Source: an uncultured Bacteroidales bacterium
GTDB lineage: Bacteria > Bacteroidota > Bacteroidia > Bacteroidales > Muribaculaceae
Assembly (NCBI GenBank): GCA_902760865.1
Contig: CACWID010000002.1
Location: 124,001-188,000 of the forward strand
Direction: 5' to 3'
Length of the DNA: 64,000 bases
The position numbers and the translations under genes were made by a program. The notes beneath the pieces are model-generated. The model saw only the letters and a list, made by a program, of their open reading frames with translations. It ran no database searches and was not told the DNA's origin. How positions within the stretch are numbered: the stretch's first letter is position 1; every line of letters begins with the position of its first letter. Of the stretch, positions 1 to 8,075 are shown piece after piece.

Positions 1-143
1 ACGAGGCCGTTAAGGCCTATGGCGACTACATCGCCCATCAGGTGCTGGCCGACAGCATCACGATAGCTCCTGTGGATTCCGCCAGCGCCGTCGAGCTTGA
101 CATGGACGGCTGGATGCTGCCCGTCATGGTCGAGAAGGTGTGA
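1..143 (+). CDS. ileS: Isoleucyl-tRNA synthetase, C-terminal end (partial)
   Basis: Only the last 46 codons of an open frame entering from the left edge are present, ending at the TGA at 141-143. The peptide has the look of the extreme C-terminus of Bacteroidetes isoleucyl-tRNA synthetase (motif YIAHQVLADSITI). No catalytic motif is in view. The call rests mainly on context: in Bacteroidales ileS is commonly followed by a TraR/DksA-type gene and then lspA, which is the order here. Another large enzyme cannot be excluded from so short a piece. Confidence 0.6.
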   Translation, partial: EAVKAYGDYIAHQVLADSITIAPVDSASAVELDMDGWMLPVMVEKV

Positions 144-162
144 TCCTAGGTGTTAAGAATCA

Positions 163-207
163 AACTAGAAGATCTAGACAATCTAGAAAGTCTAGAAAAT
201 CTAGAGA
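163..207. repeat. Tandem 9-bp array (core CTAGA)
   Basis: Five consecutive 9-mers of the form atctagaNN, with the core CTAGA in every copy, fill the gap between the ileS stop and the DksA-type start. The same period-9 CTAGA design recurs near 30495 and 49108. Confidence 0.85.
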
Positions 208-244
208 ACTGCCAACTGAATATTAAACGAACTAGATAATTCTT

Positions 245-631
245 ATGGACAACAAGCAAGAAAAAGCCAGATACAGCGATGAGGAGCTTCAGGAGTTCAA
301 GGAACTCATCCTGGCGAAGATTGAGGTGGCTCAGAAGAACTACGAGCGCCTGAAGGACAGCATCATGGTGGACGAGTCCAACCCCACATTCAAGATGATG
401 GAGGAAGGCGCATCCACGATGCAGAAGGAAATCTCCAGCCAGAACGCAGAGCGCCAGCTGGACTTCATCCGCAAACTCCAGGCTGCGCTCGTGCGCATCG
501 AGAACAAGACCTATGGCGTGTGCCGCATCACTGGCAAGCTGATTCCGCGCGAGCGCTTGCTGGCCGTGCCCCACACGACGCTGTCGCTCGAGGGCAAAGA
601 AATCGAGGCCCAGAACAAGAAGGCCCGTTGA
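245..631 (+). CDS. TraR/DksA family protein with degenerate zinc finger
   Basis: 128-residue protein of the TraR/DksA type. The N-terminal two thirds are charged and helical (coiled-coil like), and the C-terminal part has the pattern of the DksA finger (YGVCRITGKLIPRERLLAVP). DksA proteins bind the RNA polymerase secondary channel and modulate transcription, often with ppGpp. Here only one cysteine of the usual four-cysteine site is left, so the finger probably does not hold zinc in the classical way; cysteine-poor versions are known in the family. The gene lies 16 bp upstream of lspA and is probably co-transcribed with ileS and lspA. The ATG at 245 follows a period-9 repeat array. Confidence 0.85.
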   Translation: MDNKQEKARYSDEELQEFKELILAKIEVAQKNYERLKDSIMVDESNPTFKMMEEGASTMQKEISSQNAERQLDFIRKLQAALVRIENKTYGVCRITGKLIPRERLLAVPHTTLSLEGKEIEAQNKKAR

Positions 632-647
632 TTACATCTCAACCTGC

Positions 648-1352
648 ATGAAACTGTCACGCGGCAAACTGGCAGCGCTCATTATTGCGCTGGTTATTGT
701 CATCGACCAAGCCGTCAAGATTTGGGTCAAGACGCACTTCTACTATGGTGAGGAAGTGCAGATTACCTCATGGTTCAAGCTGTTGTTCATCGAGAATAAC
801 GGCATGGCCTTCGGCATGGAGCTGGGCAGCAAACTGCTGCTCACGGTGTTCCGCATCATCGCCTCGGGTGCGTTTATCTACTACCTGTGGCGGTTGCGCA
901 ACCGCACCGACATCCCCAAGGGGTACGTCGCCTGCATCGCCCTGATCACGGCCGGTGCGCTGGGCAACGTCATCGACTGCATCGCCTACGGCCTGATATT
1001 CAACAACCCCATGCCGCCCCAGGTGGCTCAGTTGTTCCCGCCCGACGGCGGCTACTCGACATTGTTCAACGGCCGCGTCGTGGATATGCTCTATTTCCCG
1101 CTGTGCGAGTGGAATTGGCCCGACTGGCTGCCCTGGATCGGCGGGAACCACTTCGTCTTCTTCCAGCCCATCTTCAACATCGCCGACGCATCGCTGAGCG
1201 TGAGTGTCATCGTGCTCATCCTGTTCTATGCCCGTTATCTGGCCGTCGGCAGCCATGATGCCGAGCAGACCGAGGCGACGGATGAAGAGAAAGAGGAAAC
1301 GACCGAGAACACGGTAAACCCGGAGAACGGGAATACCGAGGAAACAGAGTAA
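648..1352 (+). CDS. lspA: Lipoprotein signal peptidase (signal peptidase II)
   Basis: Inner-membrane aspartyl protease that cleaves prolipoproteins before the lipidated cysteine. The 234-residue protein shows an N-terminal membrane helix, the ENNGMAFGM motif (ENxGxAFG, about residues 50-58), the GNVID catalytic aspartate region, VVDMLYF, and FNIADASLS with the second catalytic aspartate. It is longer than the typical 160-170 residues because of a loop insertion before VVDML, usual in Bacteroidetes, and an acidic low-complexity C-terminal tail of about 27 residues rich in Glu and Thr. It sits between the DksA-type gene and a DUF4296 lipoprotein, the standard Bacteroidales arrangement; the next start is 3 bp after its stop. 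Confidence 0.95.
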   Translation: MKLSRGKLAALIIALVIVIDQAVKIWVKTHFYYGEEVQITSWFKLLFIENNGMAFGMELGSKLLLTVFRIIASGAFIYYLWRLRNRTDIPKGYVACIALITAGALGNVIDCIAYGLIFNNPMPPQVAQLFPPDGGYSTLFNGRVVDMLYFPLCEWNWPDWLPWIGGNHFVFFQPIFNIADASLSVSVIVLILFYARYLAVGSHDAEQTEATDEEKEETTENTVNPENGNTEETE

Positions 1353-1355
1353 CAC

Positions 1356-2243
1356 ATGCGAGGCCTCCTGCTGCACATATCGTTATTGCTGGCCATCGGC
1401 TCGTTATTGCTGGCCATCGGCCTGGCAATGGTGTCCTGCGACAGGACGCCGGGAGGCGTGATCGGCGTCAACAAGATGGCCGACCTAATTGTGGACCTGC
1501 AGCTCGCCGAGGCCTATATCGAAAGTCACACCGCCGACTTTGAGGACGACTCGAGCAAGCTGGTCATCAAGCAGTCGATATTCAAGAAGCACGGCATCAC
1601 ACAGCAGGACTATGACTCGTCACTGGTGTGGTATGCCCACAACATGGAGGACTACAACAAGGCCTTTGACAAGGCTGCGCTCAAGCTCAAGGAACGCTAC
1701 GACAAGCTGGGCAAGTCAACCGCTGGGGAGACCGAGGAGGTCTTTGCCGACCGACCCACACACGATGTCAAGCCCCGCGGCGGCGCCCTCCGCAACTATT
1801 CGCGACTGCCCGGAGCCGACAGCGATGCCGACAGCGTGGACCTGTGGCAAGGCCAACGCAACTACACGCTTGCACAGGGCATGCGCCACGGGTTCATCAC
1901 CTTTGACATGCCCCCCGACGTCAACAAGCAGCCAGGAGACCGCTACCAGCTGGCCTACAAACTGCTACGCGGCGGCAACCATTTCAAGGTGAGCCTCAAC
2001 GTGGACTATACCAATGGCGGCACATCCCAGATTTCCCGCAGCACCAACAGCGACGGCTGGGTAGTCATCGATGTGCAGAGCGACAGCACCCGCAATGTGC
2101 GCCGCATCTATGGCTACGTGAGCTATGACATCAAACGCGGCCACACAGCATACGTGGACAGCCTGACGCTGATGCGCACCCACTTGAGCCAGAGCAACTA
2201 CGGCTTCTTCAACGCACAGCGCAAGCTGGAAAGGAGGAAGTAG
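1356..2243 (+). CDS. DUF4296 domain lipoprotein
   Basis: 295-residue predicted lipoprotein. The signal sequence ends in a lipobox (AMVSC, about residues 24-28), followed by the DUF4296 region with the signature MADLIVDLQLAEAYIES and an SSLVWYAHN-like segment (about residues 38-110). The C-terminal half is beta-rich and has no function I recognise. DUF4296 genes regularly follow lspA in Bacteroidetes, as here (3-bp gap), but their role is unknown. The hydrophobic core of the signal peptide contains a perfect 21-bp tandem duplication (1380-1400 and 1401-1421), giving LLLAIGS twice. The stop codon TAG is the first unit of the repeat array that follows. Confidence 0.85.
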   Translation: MRGLLLHISLLLAIGSLLLAIGLAMVSCDRTPGGVIGVNKMADLIVDLQLAEAYIESHTADFEDDSSKLVIKQSIFKKHGITQQDYDSSLVWYAHNMEDYNKAFDKAALKLKERYDKLGKSTAGETEEVFADRPTHDVKPRGGALRNYSRLPGADSDADSVDLWQGQRNYTLAQGMRHGFITFDMPPDVNKQPGDRYQLAYKLLRGGNHFKVSLNVDYTNGGTSQISRSTNSDGWVVIDVQSDSTRNVRRIYGYVSYDIKRGHTAYVDSLTLMRTHLSQSNYGFFNAQRKLERRK

Positions 2244-2408
2244 GAGTTTGAAGTTAGGAGTTAGGAGTTAGGAGTTAGAAGTTAGGAGTTAGGAGTGCCT
2301 AAAATCTAATGGCTAATGGCTAATGGCTAATGGCTAACGGCTAAAGGCTAAAGGCTAAAGTCTAACAGCTAATGGCTAACGGCTAAAGGCTAACAGCTAA
2401 CAGCTAGA
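2244..2408. repeat. Two adjoining 7-bp tandem arrays
   Basis: Right after a TAG stop there is a run of GTTAGGA heptamers (about 2252-2296), then a run of GGCTAAT/GGCTAAA heptamers (about 2305-2408). Every unit holds TTAG or CTAA. The array fills the whole gap before the chromate transporter start. Confidence 0.9.
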
Positions 2409-2420
2409 AAGAAAAAAGAA

Positions 2421-3017
2421 ATGAACTTATACCTGCAATTGTTCTTGACATTCTGCAAGATCGGGGCCTTCACCTTCGGCGGCGGCTGGGCGATGATCAG
2501 CATCATCCAGCGCGAAATCGTCGAGAGGCACAAGTGGATTCCGCTCGAAGACTTCCTCGACCTGCTCGCCGTGGCACAGTCCATGCCGGGCATTCTTGCC
2601 GTGAACATCAGCGTTGTCGTCGGTGACCGCCTGAGGGGTGTCAAGGGCAGCATCTGTGCCGCTATCGGCACCATTCTGCCGTCCTTCCTGATGATACTGG
2701 CCATCGCCATCTTCCTCACGCCCGAGACCATCAAGAACAATGCCGTGGTGAGCCGCATCTTCAAGGGCATCCGTCCCGCCGTGGTGGCCCTGATCATCGC
2801 CCCGGTGCTTACCACCGCCCGCGCCGCCGGTATCAACTGGAAGACGGTCATCATCCCCGTTGCCGTGGCGCTGCTCATCTACAGCAAGATACCCTACATC
2901 TCCAATCCCATCATCTACATCGTGCTGGGAGCCATCGGCGGGTATATCTATCTGGTATGGCACGGGTATCACGGCAGTAACGGAGAAGAGAGAAAGGAGG
3001 TGGACACCGATGCTTGA
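2421..3017 (+). CDS. Chromate transporter, first half-size subunit
   Basis: 198-residue membrane protein of the chromate ion transporter (CHR) family. The N-terminus carries the family motif FCKIGAFTFGGGWAMI with a following QREIVE, then the AQSMPGILAVNIS motif. About four or five hydrophobic segments follow. This is a 'short' CHR protein, about half the length of the fused ChrA, and such proteins work as a pair encoded by adjacent genes. Its stop overlaps the start of the partner by 8 bp, which suggests coupled translation. Chromate or sulfate efflux is the family function; the physiological substrate in a gut-type anaerobe is unknown. Confidence 0.9.
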   Translation: MNLYLQLFLTFCKIGAFTFGGGWAMISIIQREIVERHKWIPLEDFLDLLAVAQSMPGILAVNISVVVGDRLRGVKGSICAAIGTILPSFLMILAIAIFLTPETIKNNAVVSRIFKGIRPAVVALIIAPVLTTARAAGINWKTVIIPVAVALLIYSKIPYISNPIIYIVLGAIGGYIYLVWHGYHGSNGEERKEVDTDA

Positions 3018-3552
3018 GACCTACCTGAAACTCATCTGGGCATACCTGAAAATCGGGCTGTTCGGCTTCGGCGGCGGATATGCGATGCTGTCGCTCATCC
3101 AGCGCGAGGTCGTGGACTCGGGGTGGATTTCTAGCCAGATGTTCACCGACATCGTCGCCATCTCGCAGATGACGCCCGGCCCCATCGGCATCAACAGCGC
3201 GACCTACATCGGTTATGTCGTGTCAGGCAGCGTGCTGGGGTCGCTGGTGACAACGCTCACGGTGGTACTGCCGCCGTTCATCCTCACGCTCATCGCCGCC
3301 CACTACATCGAGCGGCACCGCCAGAGCCCCTTCATCAAGGGCGCCTTCATGGGGCTGCGTCCCGTGGTCGTGGGGCTGATTGCGTCGGCCGCCCTGCTGC
3401 TGATGAACAGCGAGAACTTCGGCTACGAGATGAGCGAACGCATGATAACCATCACCATCTGCGCCGCCTCGTTCTGCATCGTCTATTTCACGCGCGTCCA
3501 CCCCATCCTGGTCATCATCCTTGCTGGCATCACAGGCCTGCTAGTCTTCTGA
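3010..3552 (+). CDS. Chromate transporter, second half-size subunit
   Basis: 180-residue partner of the preceding CHR protein. It begins with the same architecture (LKIGLFGFGGGYAMLSLIQREVV) and has the AISQMTPGPIGINSATYIGY motif, followed by several membrane segments (around residues 70-180). The start at 3010 was chosen because it aligns the family N-terminus and overlaps the first gene by 8 bp; an upstream in-frame start at 2860 would overlap the partner heavily. The two subunits probably form an antiparallel heterodimer in the inner membrane, as inferred for short-chain CHR pairs. Confidence 0.9.
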   Translation: MLETYLKLIWAYLKIGLFGFGGGYAMLSLIQREVVDSGWISSQMFTDIVAISQMTPGPIGINSATYIGYVVSGSVLGSLVTTLTVVLPPFILTLIAAHYIERHRQSPFIKGAFMGLRPVVVGLIASAALLLMNSENFGYEMSERMITITICAASFCIVYFTRVHPILVIILAGITGLLVF

Positions 3553-3580
3553 TTCTCAAGGCCCGTAGCACCAAACAAAT

Positions 3581-3610
3581 AGCGCCCTCACGTCATGACG
3601 CGAGGGCGCT
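3581..3610. terminator. Intrinsic terminator between convergent genes
   Basis: Perfect 9-bp stem AGCGCCCTC/GAGGGCGCT with a partly self-complementary loop, followed by an AT-rich stretch. It lies between the convergent chromate transporter and dockerin genes and may serve both. Confidence 0.75.
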
Positions 3611-3634
3611 AAGTATTTTATTCCGGTATGGTTT

Positions 3635-4945
3635 TTACCTGGAGAGCAGCATGTTGAGGAGCATCGTCACATCCTTGATCGTCAGCTGGCCGTCGCCATT
3701 GACGTCTGAATTGGCTACGTTGACGGTCAACACGACCTCATCGTCCTCGGTTTCAGCAGGTTCATTCCTCGGGGTTTCATCGTTGTTCGGCTGAACGAGC
3801 AGGTAATTGATGAGCATCGTCACGTCCTTGATGTTCAGTTCGCCGTCGCCATTCACGTCACCGATGTAGACCTCGGGCTCCTGGGGCTCGGGCTCTACCG
3901 GCTCGACGAGATAAACGGCAGTTACGCCATCAAACTCCTTCTCCATCAGCGTGGTGGACAACCAAGCGGTGTTGGCGGCCATATAGGTGCCTTCGGCTTG
4001 CGGGAAGAAGCCCAGCTTGCCCTCGGCATTCACGCCCAGTGCCAGGTGCTCGGCAGTAGCCTCAGTGGCCTGTTCGGGAATATACTCGGCAGTAACCTCA
4101 TAGTTGTTGAGGTCGGCATGGTTGATGAAGTTGCTGAAGTAGTTACCCATGAGCAGATCGTTGGTAATGGGCATGACCGTATTGTTGGCGATGGGAGCCA
4201 CGGGAACGATCTTGTTGCCGCTGGCATAGGAAGCCTTGCACTTGATCAGCACGGGGGTGCTGGCAGGCACAATTTCGCCCTGGCCATAGACCTTGACAGG
4301 CTCGGCGTAGTACATGCCGTCCTCGCCCAGGGTTACCTCATTGACGGTATAGGCACCCTCAACGTCGCCATCGAGAGGCAGCAGGACTGCGAAGTCGACG
4401 CACAGCGTTGCCCAGTAGGTACCCTGGTCGGCCACAGCAGCGTTCACGGGCACCAGACCCAGGTAGGAGGTGTCCATCGAGCCAACGTTGACGGGCTCGA
4501 TCCACCAGCGGCTCTCGGGGGCCTCCTTGGAACCGGCAGTCAGGCCGTTGCCATAGTCCCTGAAGATGCAGGGGAAGTTGTTGTACTGCGTCCTGGCCAC
4601 ATAAGTAGGCTTGCCGCCTTCCCAGACGGTAGCGGTATCGACCTTGAGCCACAGGCCAGTGAGCGAGTAAGTGCTCACACCCTGGGCGCACAGGCTGGTC
4701 TCTCCCATCTCGGGAATATAGACGATGGACCCGGGGTCAGAAATCTGTGCCGAGTCGTTCAGCATCTTGATGCAGGGCCAGAAGGCGTCAGGCCTAGTCG
4801 TTTTATTGTACTTTGTGCCCTTGATGCAGATGTACCTGTCGGATCCGACATTGTGGACACGATAAAAACCGGGCTCTGTGAATTGCGCATTGGCGATAAC
4901 GGCTACCACGAGTCCAAGAATTGCAATAATGTAACGTTTCATCAT
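3635..4945 (-). CDS. Secreted protein with C-terminal dockerin-type repeats
   Basis: 436-residue exported protein. It has a signal peptide (MMKRYIIAILGLVVAVIANA), a large middle region of about 340 residues without a domain I can name, an acidic/proline-rich linker (VEPEPQEPE), and two dockerin type I calcium loops at the C-terminus: GDVNGDGELNIKDVTMLINY and, after an acidic insert, SDVNGDGQLTIKDVTML. In each loop the D-N-D-G-x-I-x-D ligand positions are present. The insert of about 30 residues between the two loops is longer than in a classical dockerin. Dockerins bind cohesins, but no cohesin gene lies in this window. A -7 box on this strand at 5118-5126 probably drives it. Confidence 0.7.
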   Translation of the reverse strand: MMKRYIIAILGLVVAVIANAQFTEPGFYRVHNVGSDRYICIKGTKYNKTTRPDAFWPCIKMLNDSAQISDPGSIVYIPEMGETSLCAQGVSTYSLTGLWLKVDTATVWEGGKPTYVARTQYNNFPCIFRDYGNGLTAGSKEAPESRWWIEPVNVGSMDTSYLGLVPVNAAVADQGTYWATLCVDFAVLLPLDGDVEGAYTVNEVTLGEDGMYYAEPVKVYGQGEIVPASTPVLIKCKASYASGNKIVPVAPIANNTVMPITNDLLMGNYFSNFINHADLNNYEVTAEYIPEQATEATAEHLALGVNAEGKLGFFPQAEGTYMAANTAWLSTTLMEKEFDGVTAVYLVEPVEPEPQEPEVYIGDVNGDGELNIKDVTMLINYLLVQPNNDETPRNEPAETEDDEVVLTVNVANSDVNGDGQLTIKDVTMLLNMLLSR

Positions 4946-5117
4946 CGAAGCAATATTATTTTAGGTTATAACATGATTTTTAATCTATTGATGTTCAAGG
5001 CTTATCATCCGATCAGATGCTACACTTCACGTACAACAACCGACCAGGAAAGCGGTCGTGAAAAGAAAGCGGCTCCCCAGCCGACTCACTTTTCGTATCC
5101 TTCACTTCAACATTGGC

Positions 5118-5126
5118 GCAAAGATA
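5118..5126 (-). promoter_or_regulatory. -7 promoter box TATCTTTGC
   Basis: Exact match to the Bacteroidetes -7 consensus TAnnTTTG on the minus strand, about 170 bp upstream of the dockerin protein start. Confidence 0.6.
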
Positions 5127-5288
5127 GATACAATTAAAATAATGTGCAACTTTTTAAGAAAATCATTCCAATAATTACCCTTTTAAGGGGGGATTACGCC
5201 ATAGCGGCAAGGACCGAAGCAATCCACGGGCCTGTGCATTATAGCGGGCTCGTGGCAAGCGGGTGTTGCGGTTGTGGGGTTTTTGACG

Positions 5289-5297
5289 TATCTTTGC
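5289..5297 (+). promoter_or_regulatory. -7 promoter box TATCTTTGC
   Basis: Bacteroidetes -7 box 67 bp upstream of the GH9-CE4 start at 5364, with TTG triplets about 20 bp further upstream. It excludes the upstream in-frame start at 5274, which lies before the box. Confidence 0.7.
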
Positions 5298-5363
5298 ACA
5301 TGGGTTGGGCGGCACCGCCCTCCCACATCAATAACGACAGGACAACTCATCATTTTTCACCCA

Positions 5364-7898
5364 ATGAACAGCCGATTTATCACAATAGCCATCGCGATGC
5401 TGCTGGCAGGCGCCATCGGCCTGCACGCCGAGGGCTGGGTGCGCATCAACCAACTGGGCTATCTGCCCCAGGCGACCAAGGTGGCCGTGCTCATGAGCCA
5501 GGAATACATCGATATCACCGCATTTGAGCTGGTGGATGCCTACACGGGGCAGACGGCCTTTCGCTCGACGTCCACACGCGCCATGGGGCCGTGGGGACAG
5601 ATGCGGACGACGGTCAGGCTCGACTTCAGCGACTTCAGTGGCGAGGGGGCCTTCCGCATCGTGGCAGCGGGCATCGAGTCGCCCGTGTTCCCAATTAACA
5701 ACCGCGTGTGGGACGGCACGGCCGACTTTGTGCTCAACTACATGCGCCAGCAGCGGTGCGGCTTCAACCCGTTCCAGCAGGACAGCTGCCATGTCAAGGA
5801 TGCCTATGTGCGCTACCATCCCGAGAAGGAGGGCCAGCACATCGACGTGCGCGGCGGCTGGCATGACGCCGCCGACCTGCTGCAGTACACCACGACGAGC
5901 GCCAATGCCATCTACCAGATGATGCTCGCCTGGCAGCAATGCCCACAAGCCTTCGGCGACCACTACCAGGCCAACGGCCTGAAGGGCAAGAACGGCATTC
6001 CCGACCTCATCGACGAAATCTACTGGGGCTTGATGTGGCTCGACAAGATGAACCCCAACAAGGGCGAACTCTACAACCAGATTGCCGACGACCGTGACCA
6101 CATCGGCATGAAACTGCCCAAGGACGACCCTGCCGACTACGGCTGGGGCCCGAACAACGGCAGGCCCGTCTATTACATCGACGGCAAGCCGCAGCAGCGC
6201 GGCAAGTTCATGAACGCCACGATGGGCGCTGCCAGCACGGCGGGCAAATTCGCCAGCGACTTCGCTCTCGGTGCCGAGGTGCTGGCACCCTACTACCCCG
6301 AGTTTGCCGCCAAAATCCGCTCCAAGGCCGCCGATGCCTACCAAGTGGGCATCGACAAGCCGGGCAACGCCCAGACGGTGAGCGTGGTCTCGCCCTACAT
6401 CTACGAGGAGGACAACTGGGTGGACGACATGGAGCTGGGCGCCGTGGAGCTTTACCGTATGACGGGCGACGAGCGATACCTGACCCAAGCGGTGGAATAC
6501 GGCCGCCGTGAGCCCGTCACGCCGTGGATGGGCGCCGACAGCGCGCGCCATTACCAGTGGTACCCCTTCATGAACATGGGCCATGTGCGCGTGGCACAGG
6601 AGGCCGGCGGCAACAAGCGGCTGCAGGCCGAGTTCATCCGCAACATCAAGGCTGGCATCGAGCGCGTGAAGCAGTGCGCCGAGCAGACGGGCAACCCCTT
6701 CCTGTGGGGCGTGCCGGGCATCTGGTGCAGCAACAACCTGACCACGGCGATGCTCACCCAGTGCATCCTGTACCGCCAGCTGACCGGCGACCGCCAATTC
6801 ATCGAGATGGAGGCCGCCCTGCGCGACTGGCTGCTGGGCTGCAACCCGTGGGGCGCGAGCATGATTGTGGAGCTGCCCCATGGCGGCACCTACCCGCATG
6901 CCCCGCACAGCAACTATGTCATGGAGCAGGTGGGTATGCCAACGGGCGGCCTGGTGGACGGCCCGGTCTATGCCACCATCTTCAACAGCCTCAAGGGCGT
7001 GAACCTCGCCGACGATATGCTCAACATCGAGGGCAACACCTACGACCTGTTCCAGCCCGGCGACGTGGTCTATCACGACAACACCCACGACTACAGCACC
7101 AACGAGCCCACGATGGACGGCACGGCGTCGCTAACGTTCCCCTTCTCGTTCTATGAGATGGAGGGCAAGGGCGCGAGCGGCCATTTCCTGTGGGACGAGG
7201 GTGCCATCGTGCGTGGCGACACGACCAGGAAGCAGATCTGCCTCGTGTTCACCGCCGATGACCGTGCCGACGGTGCCGACCGCATCATCTCGACACTCAA
7301 GAAGAATGGCATCAAGGGAGCCTTCTTCTTCACGGGACGCTTCTTTGACCTCTACCCCGACGTGGTGCGGCGGCTCGTGGACGGCGGGCACTACGTCGGC
7401 AGCCACAGCTACGGCCACCTGGTCTATTGCTCGTGGGAGAATCGCGACTCGCTGCTGGTCAGCAGGGAGCAGTTCCGCGACGACATCATCAAGAGTTACG
7501 GCAAGCTGGCCGAATACGGCATCACGCCGCAGCAGGCACCGTGGTTCATCCCGCCCTACGAGTGGCACAACGCCACCATTGCCGCGTGGGCCCGCGAGAT
7601 GGGGCTGCAGCTCATCAATTTCTCGCCCGGCACCCTGAGCTGCATGGACTACACCTATCCAGGCATCACGGGCGGCAACCCCTACCGCGACAACCGCTGG
7701 CTGTGGGACCGCATCATGCGCTGTGAGCGGGAGAAGACCCTCAACGGCCACCTGCTGATGATACACTTCGGGACCGACGAGCGCCGCGTGGAGAAGTTCT
7801 ACGACTGCCTGCCCGCCCTCATCAAGGAGTTGAAACGGAAAGGCTACACCTTCGTCTCCCTCCCCACCCTACTAGAGGGCAAACAACTCCTCCCCTAA
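5364..7898 (+). CDS. Bifunctional glycoside hydrolase family 9 / CE4-type polysaccharide deacetylase
   Basis: 844-residue secreted enzyme. A signal peptide (residues 1-22) is followed by a CelD-type N-terminal Ig-like domain (WVRINQLGYLPQATKVAVL, about 23-110). The GH9 (alpha/alpha)6 domain covers about 120-600, with the catalytic-base region GGWHDAADLLQYTT and the late catalytic-acid motif NEPTMDGTASL. A C-terminal NodB/CE4 deacetylase domain (about 620-840) shows TADDRADG in place of TFDDG and the metal-binding SHSYGH motif. GH9 enzymes cleave beta-glucans or glucosaminides; CE4 enzymes remove N- or O-acetyl groups. The fusion suggests a substrate that is both acetylated and beta-linked, such as a chitin-type oligosaccharide or xylan; this is inference. 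The last four residues and the stop codon (CAACTCCTCCCCTAA) lie inside a dispersed repeat. Confidence 0.85.
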   Translation: MNSRFITIAIAMLLAGAIGLHAEGWVRINQLGYLPQATKVAVLMSQEYIDITAFELVDAYTGQTAFRSTSTRAMGPWGQMRTTVRLDFSDFSGEGAFRIVAAGIESPVFPINNRVWDGTADFVLNYMRQQRCGFNPFQQDSCHVKDAYVRYHPEKEGQHIDVRGGWHDAADLLQYTTTSANAIYQMMLAWQQCPQAFGDHYQANGLKGKNGIPDLIDEIYWGLMWLDKMNPNKGELYNQIADDRDHIGMKLPKDDPADYGWGPNNGRPVYYIDGKPQQRGKFMNATMGAASTAGKFASDFALGAEVLAPYYPEFAAKIRSKAADAYQVGIDKPGNAQTVSVVSPYIYEEDNWVDDMELGAVELYRMTGDERYLTQAVEYGRREPVTPWMGADSARHYQWYPFMNMGHVRVAQEAGGNKRLQAEFIRNIKAGIERVKQCAEQTGNPFLWGVPGIWCSNNLTTAMLTQCILYRQLTGDRQFIEMEAALRDWLLGCNPWGASMIVELPHGGTYPHAPHSNYVMEQVGMPTGGLVDGPVYATIFNSLKGVNLADDMLNIEGNTYDLFQPGDVVYHDNTHDYSTNEPTMDGTASLTFPFSFYEMEGKGASGHFLWDEGAIVRGDTTRKQICLVFTADDRADGADRIISTLKKNGIKGAFFFTGRFFDLYPDVVRRLVDGGHYVGSHSYGHLVYCSWENRDSLLVSREQFRDDIIKSYGKLAEYGITPQQAPWFIPPYEWHNATIAAWAREMGLQLINFSPGTLSCMDYTYPGITGGNPYRDNRWLWDRIMRCEREKTLNGHLLMIHFGTDERRVEKFYDCLPALIKELKRKGYTFVSLPTLLEGKQLLP

Positions 7899-8056
7899 GA
7901 TAGGGGAGGTGGCGCGGAGCGCCGGAGGAGTATGATTTACCGTCAAGGCACTTACTCTGGTGGAATCAACGCCCCCCCTAACCCCCTCTAATCTTAGAGG
8001 GGGAGTTGATAATACATTGAGTGACAATAAATAAGATTACGATATTCGCATTATAA
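7884..8056. repeat. MITE-like repeat, copy 1 (left end missing)
   Basis: Shares the core of the elements at 10452 and 46558: hairpins CCTCCCCTA-AGA-TAGGGGAGG, GGCGC-GGA-GCGCC and CCCCCTCTAATCTTAGAGGGGG, plus the linker cgtcaaggcacttactc. The right end (ttacgatattcgcattat) is a decayed terminal repeat, and the left terminal repeat is absent because the element abuts the end of the GH9-CE4 gene. The repeat supplies that gene's stop codon. Confidence 0.8.
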
Positions 8057-8075
8057 TTATGCCAACGAACTTGTA

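Larger units (their letters stand above)
4946..5363. other. Divergent intergenic region
   Basis: 418 bp between the divergent dockerin and GH9-CE4 genes. It contains one promoter-like box for each direction (5118-5126 minus, 5289-5297 plus) and otherwise AT-rich leader sequence. I see no conserved RNA or gene in it. Confidence 0.6.

Noticed and set aside
3998-5137. 379-codon plus-strand open frame across the dockerin gene
   Set aside because: The minus strand has the signal peptide and dockerin repeats; the plus frame shows no domain and runs into the promoter region.
5328-7088. 586-codon open frame antisense to the GH9-CE4 gene
   Set aside because: Composition artefact of codon bias; the plus strand carries clear GH9 and CE4 motifs and a signal peptide.
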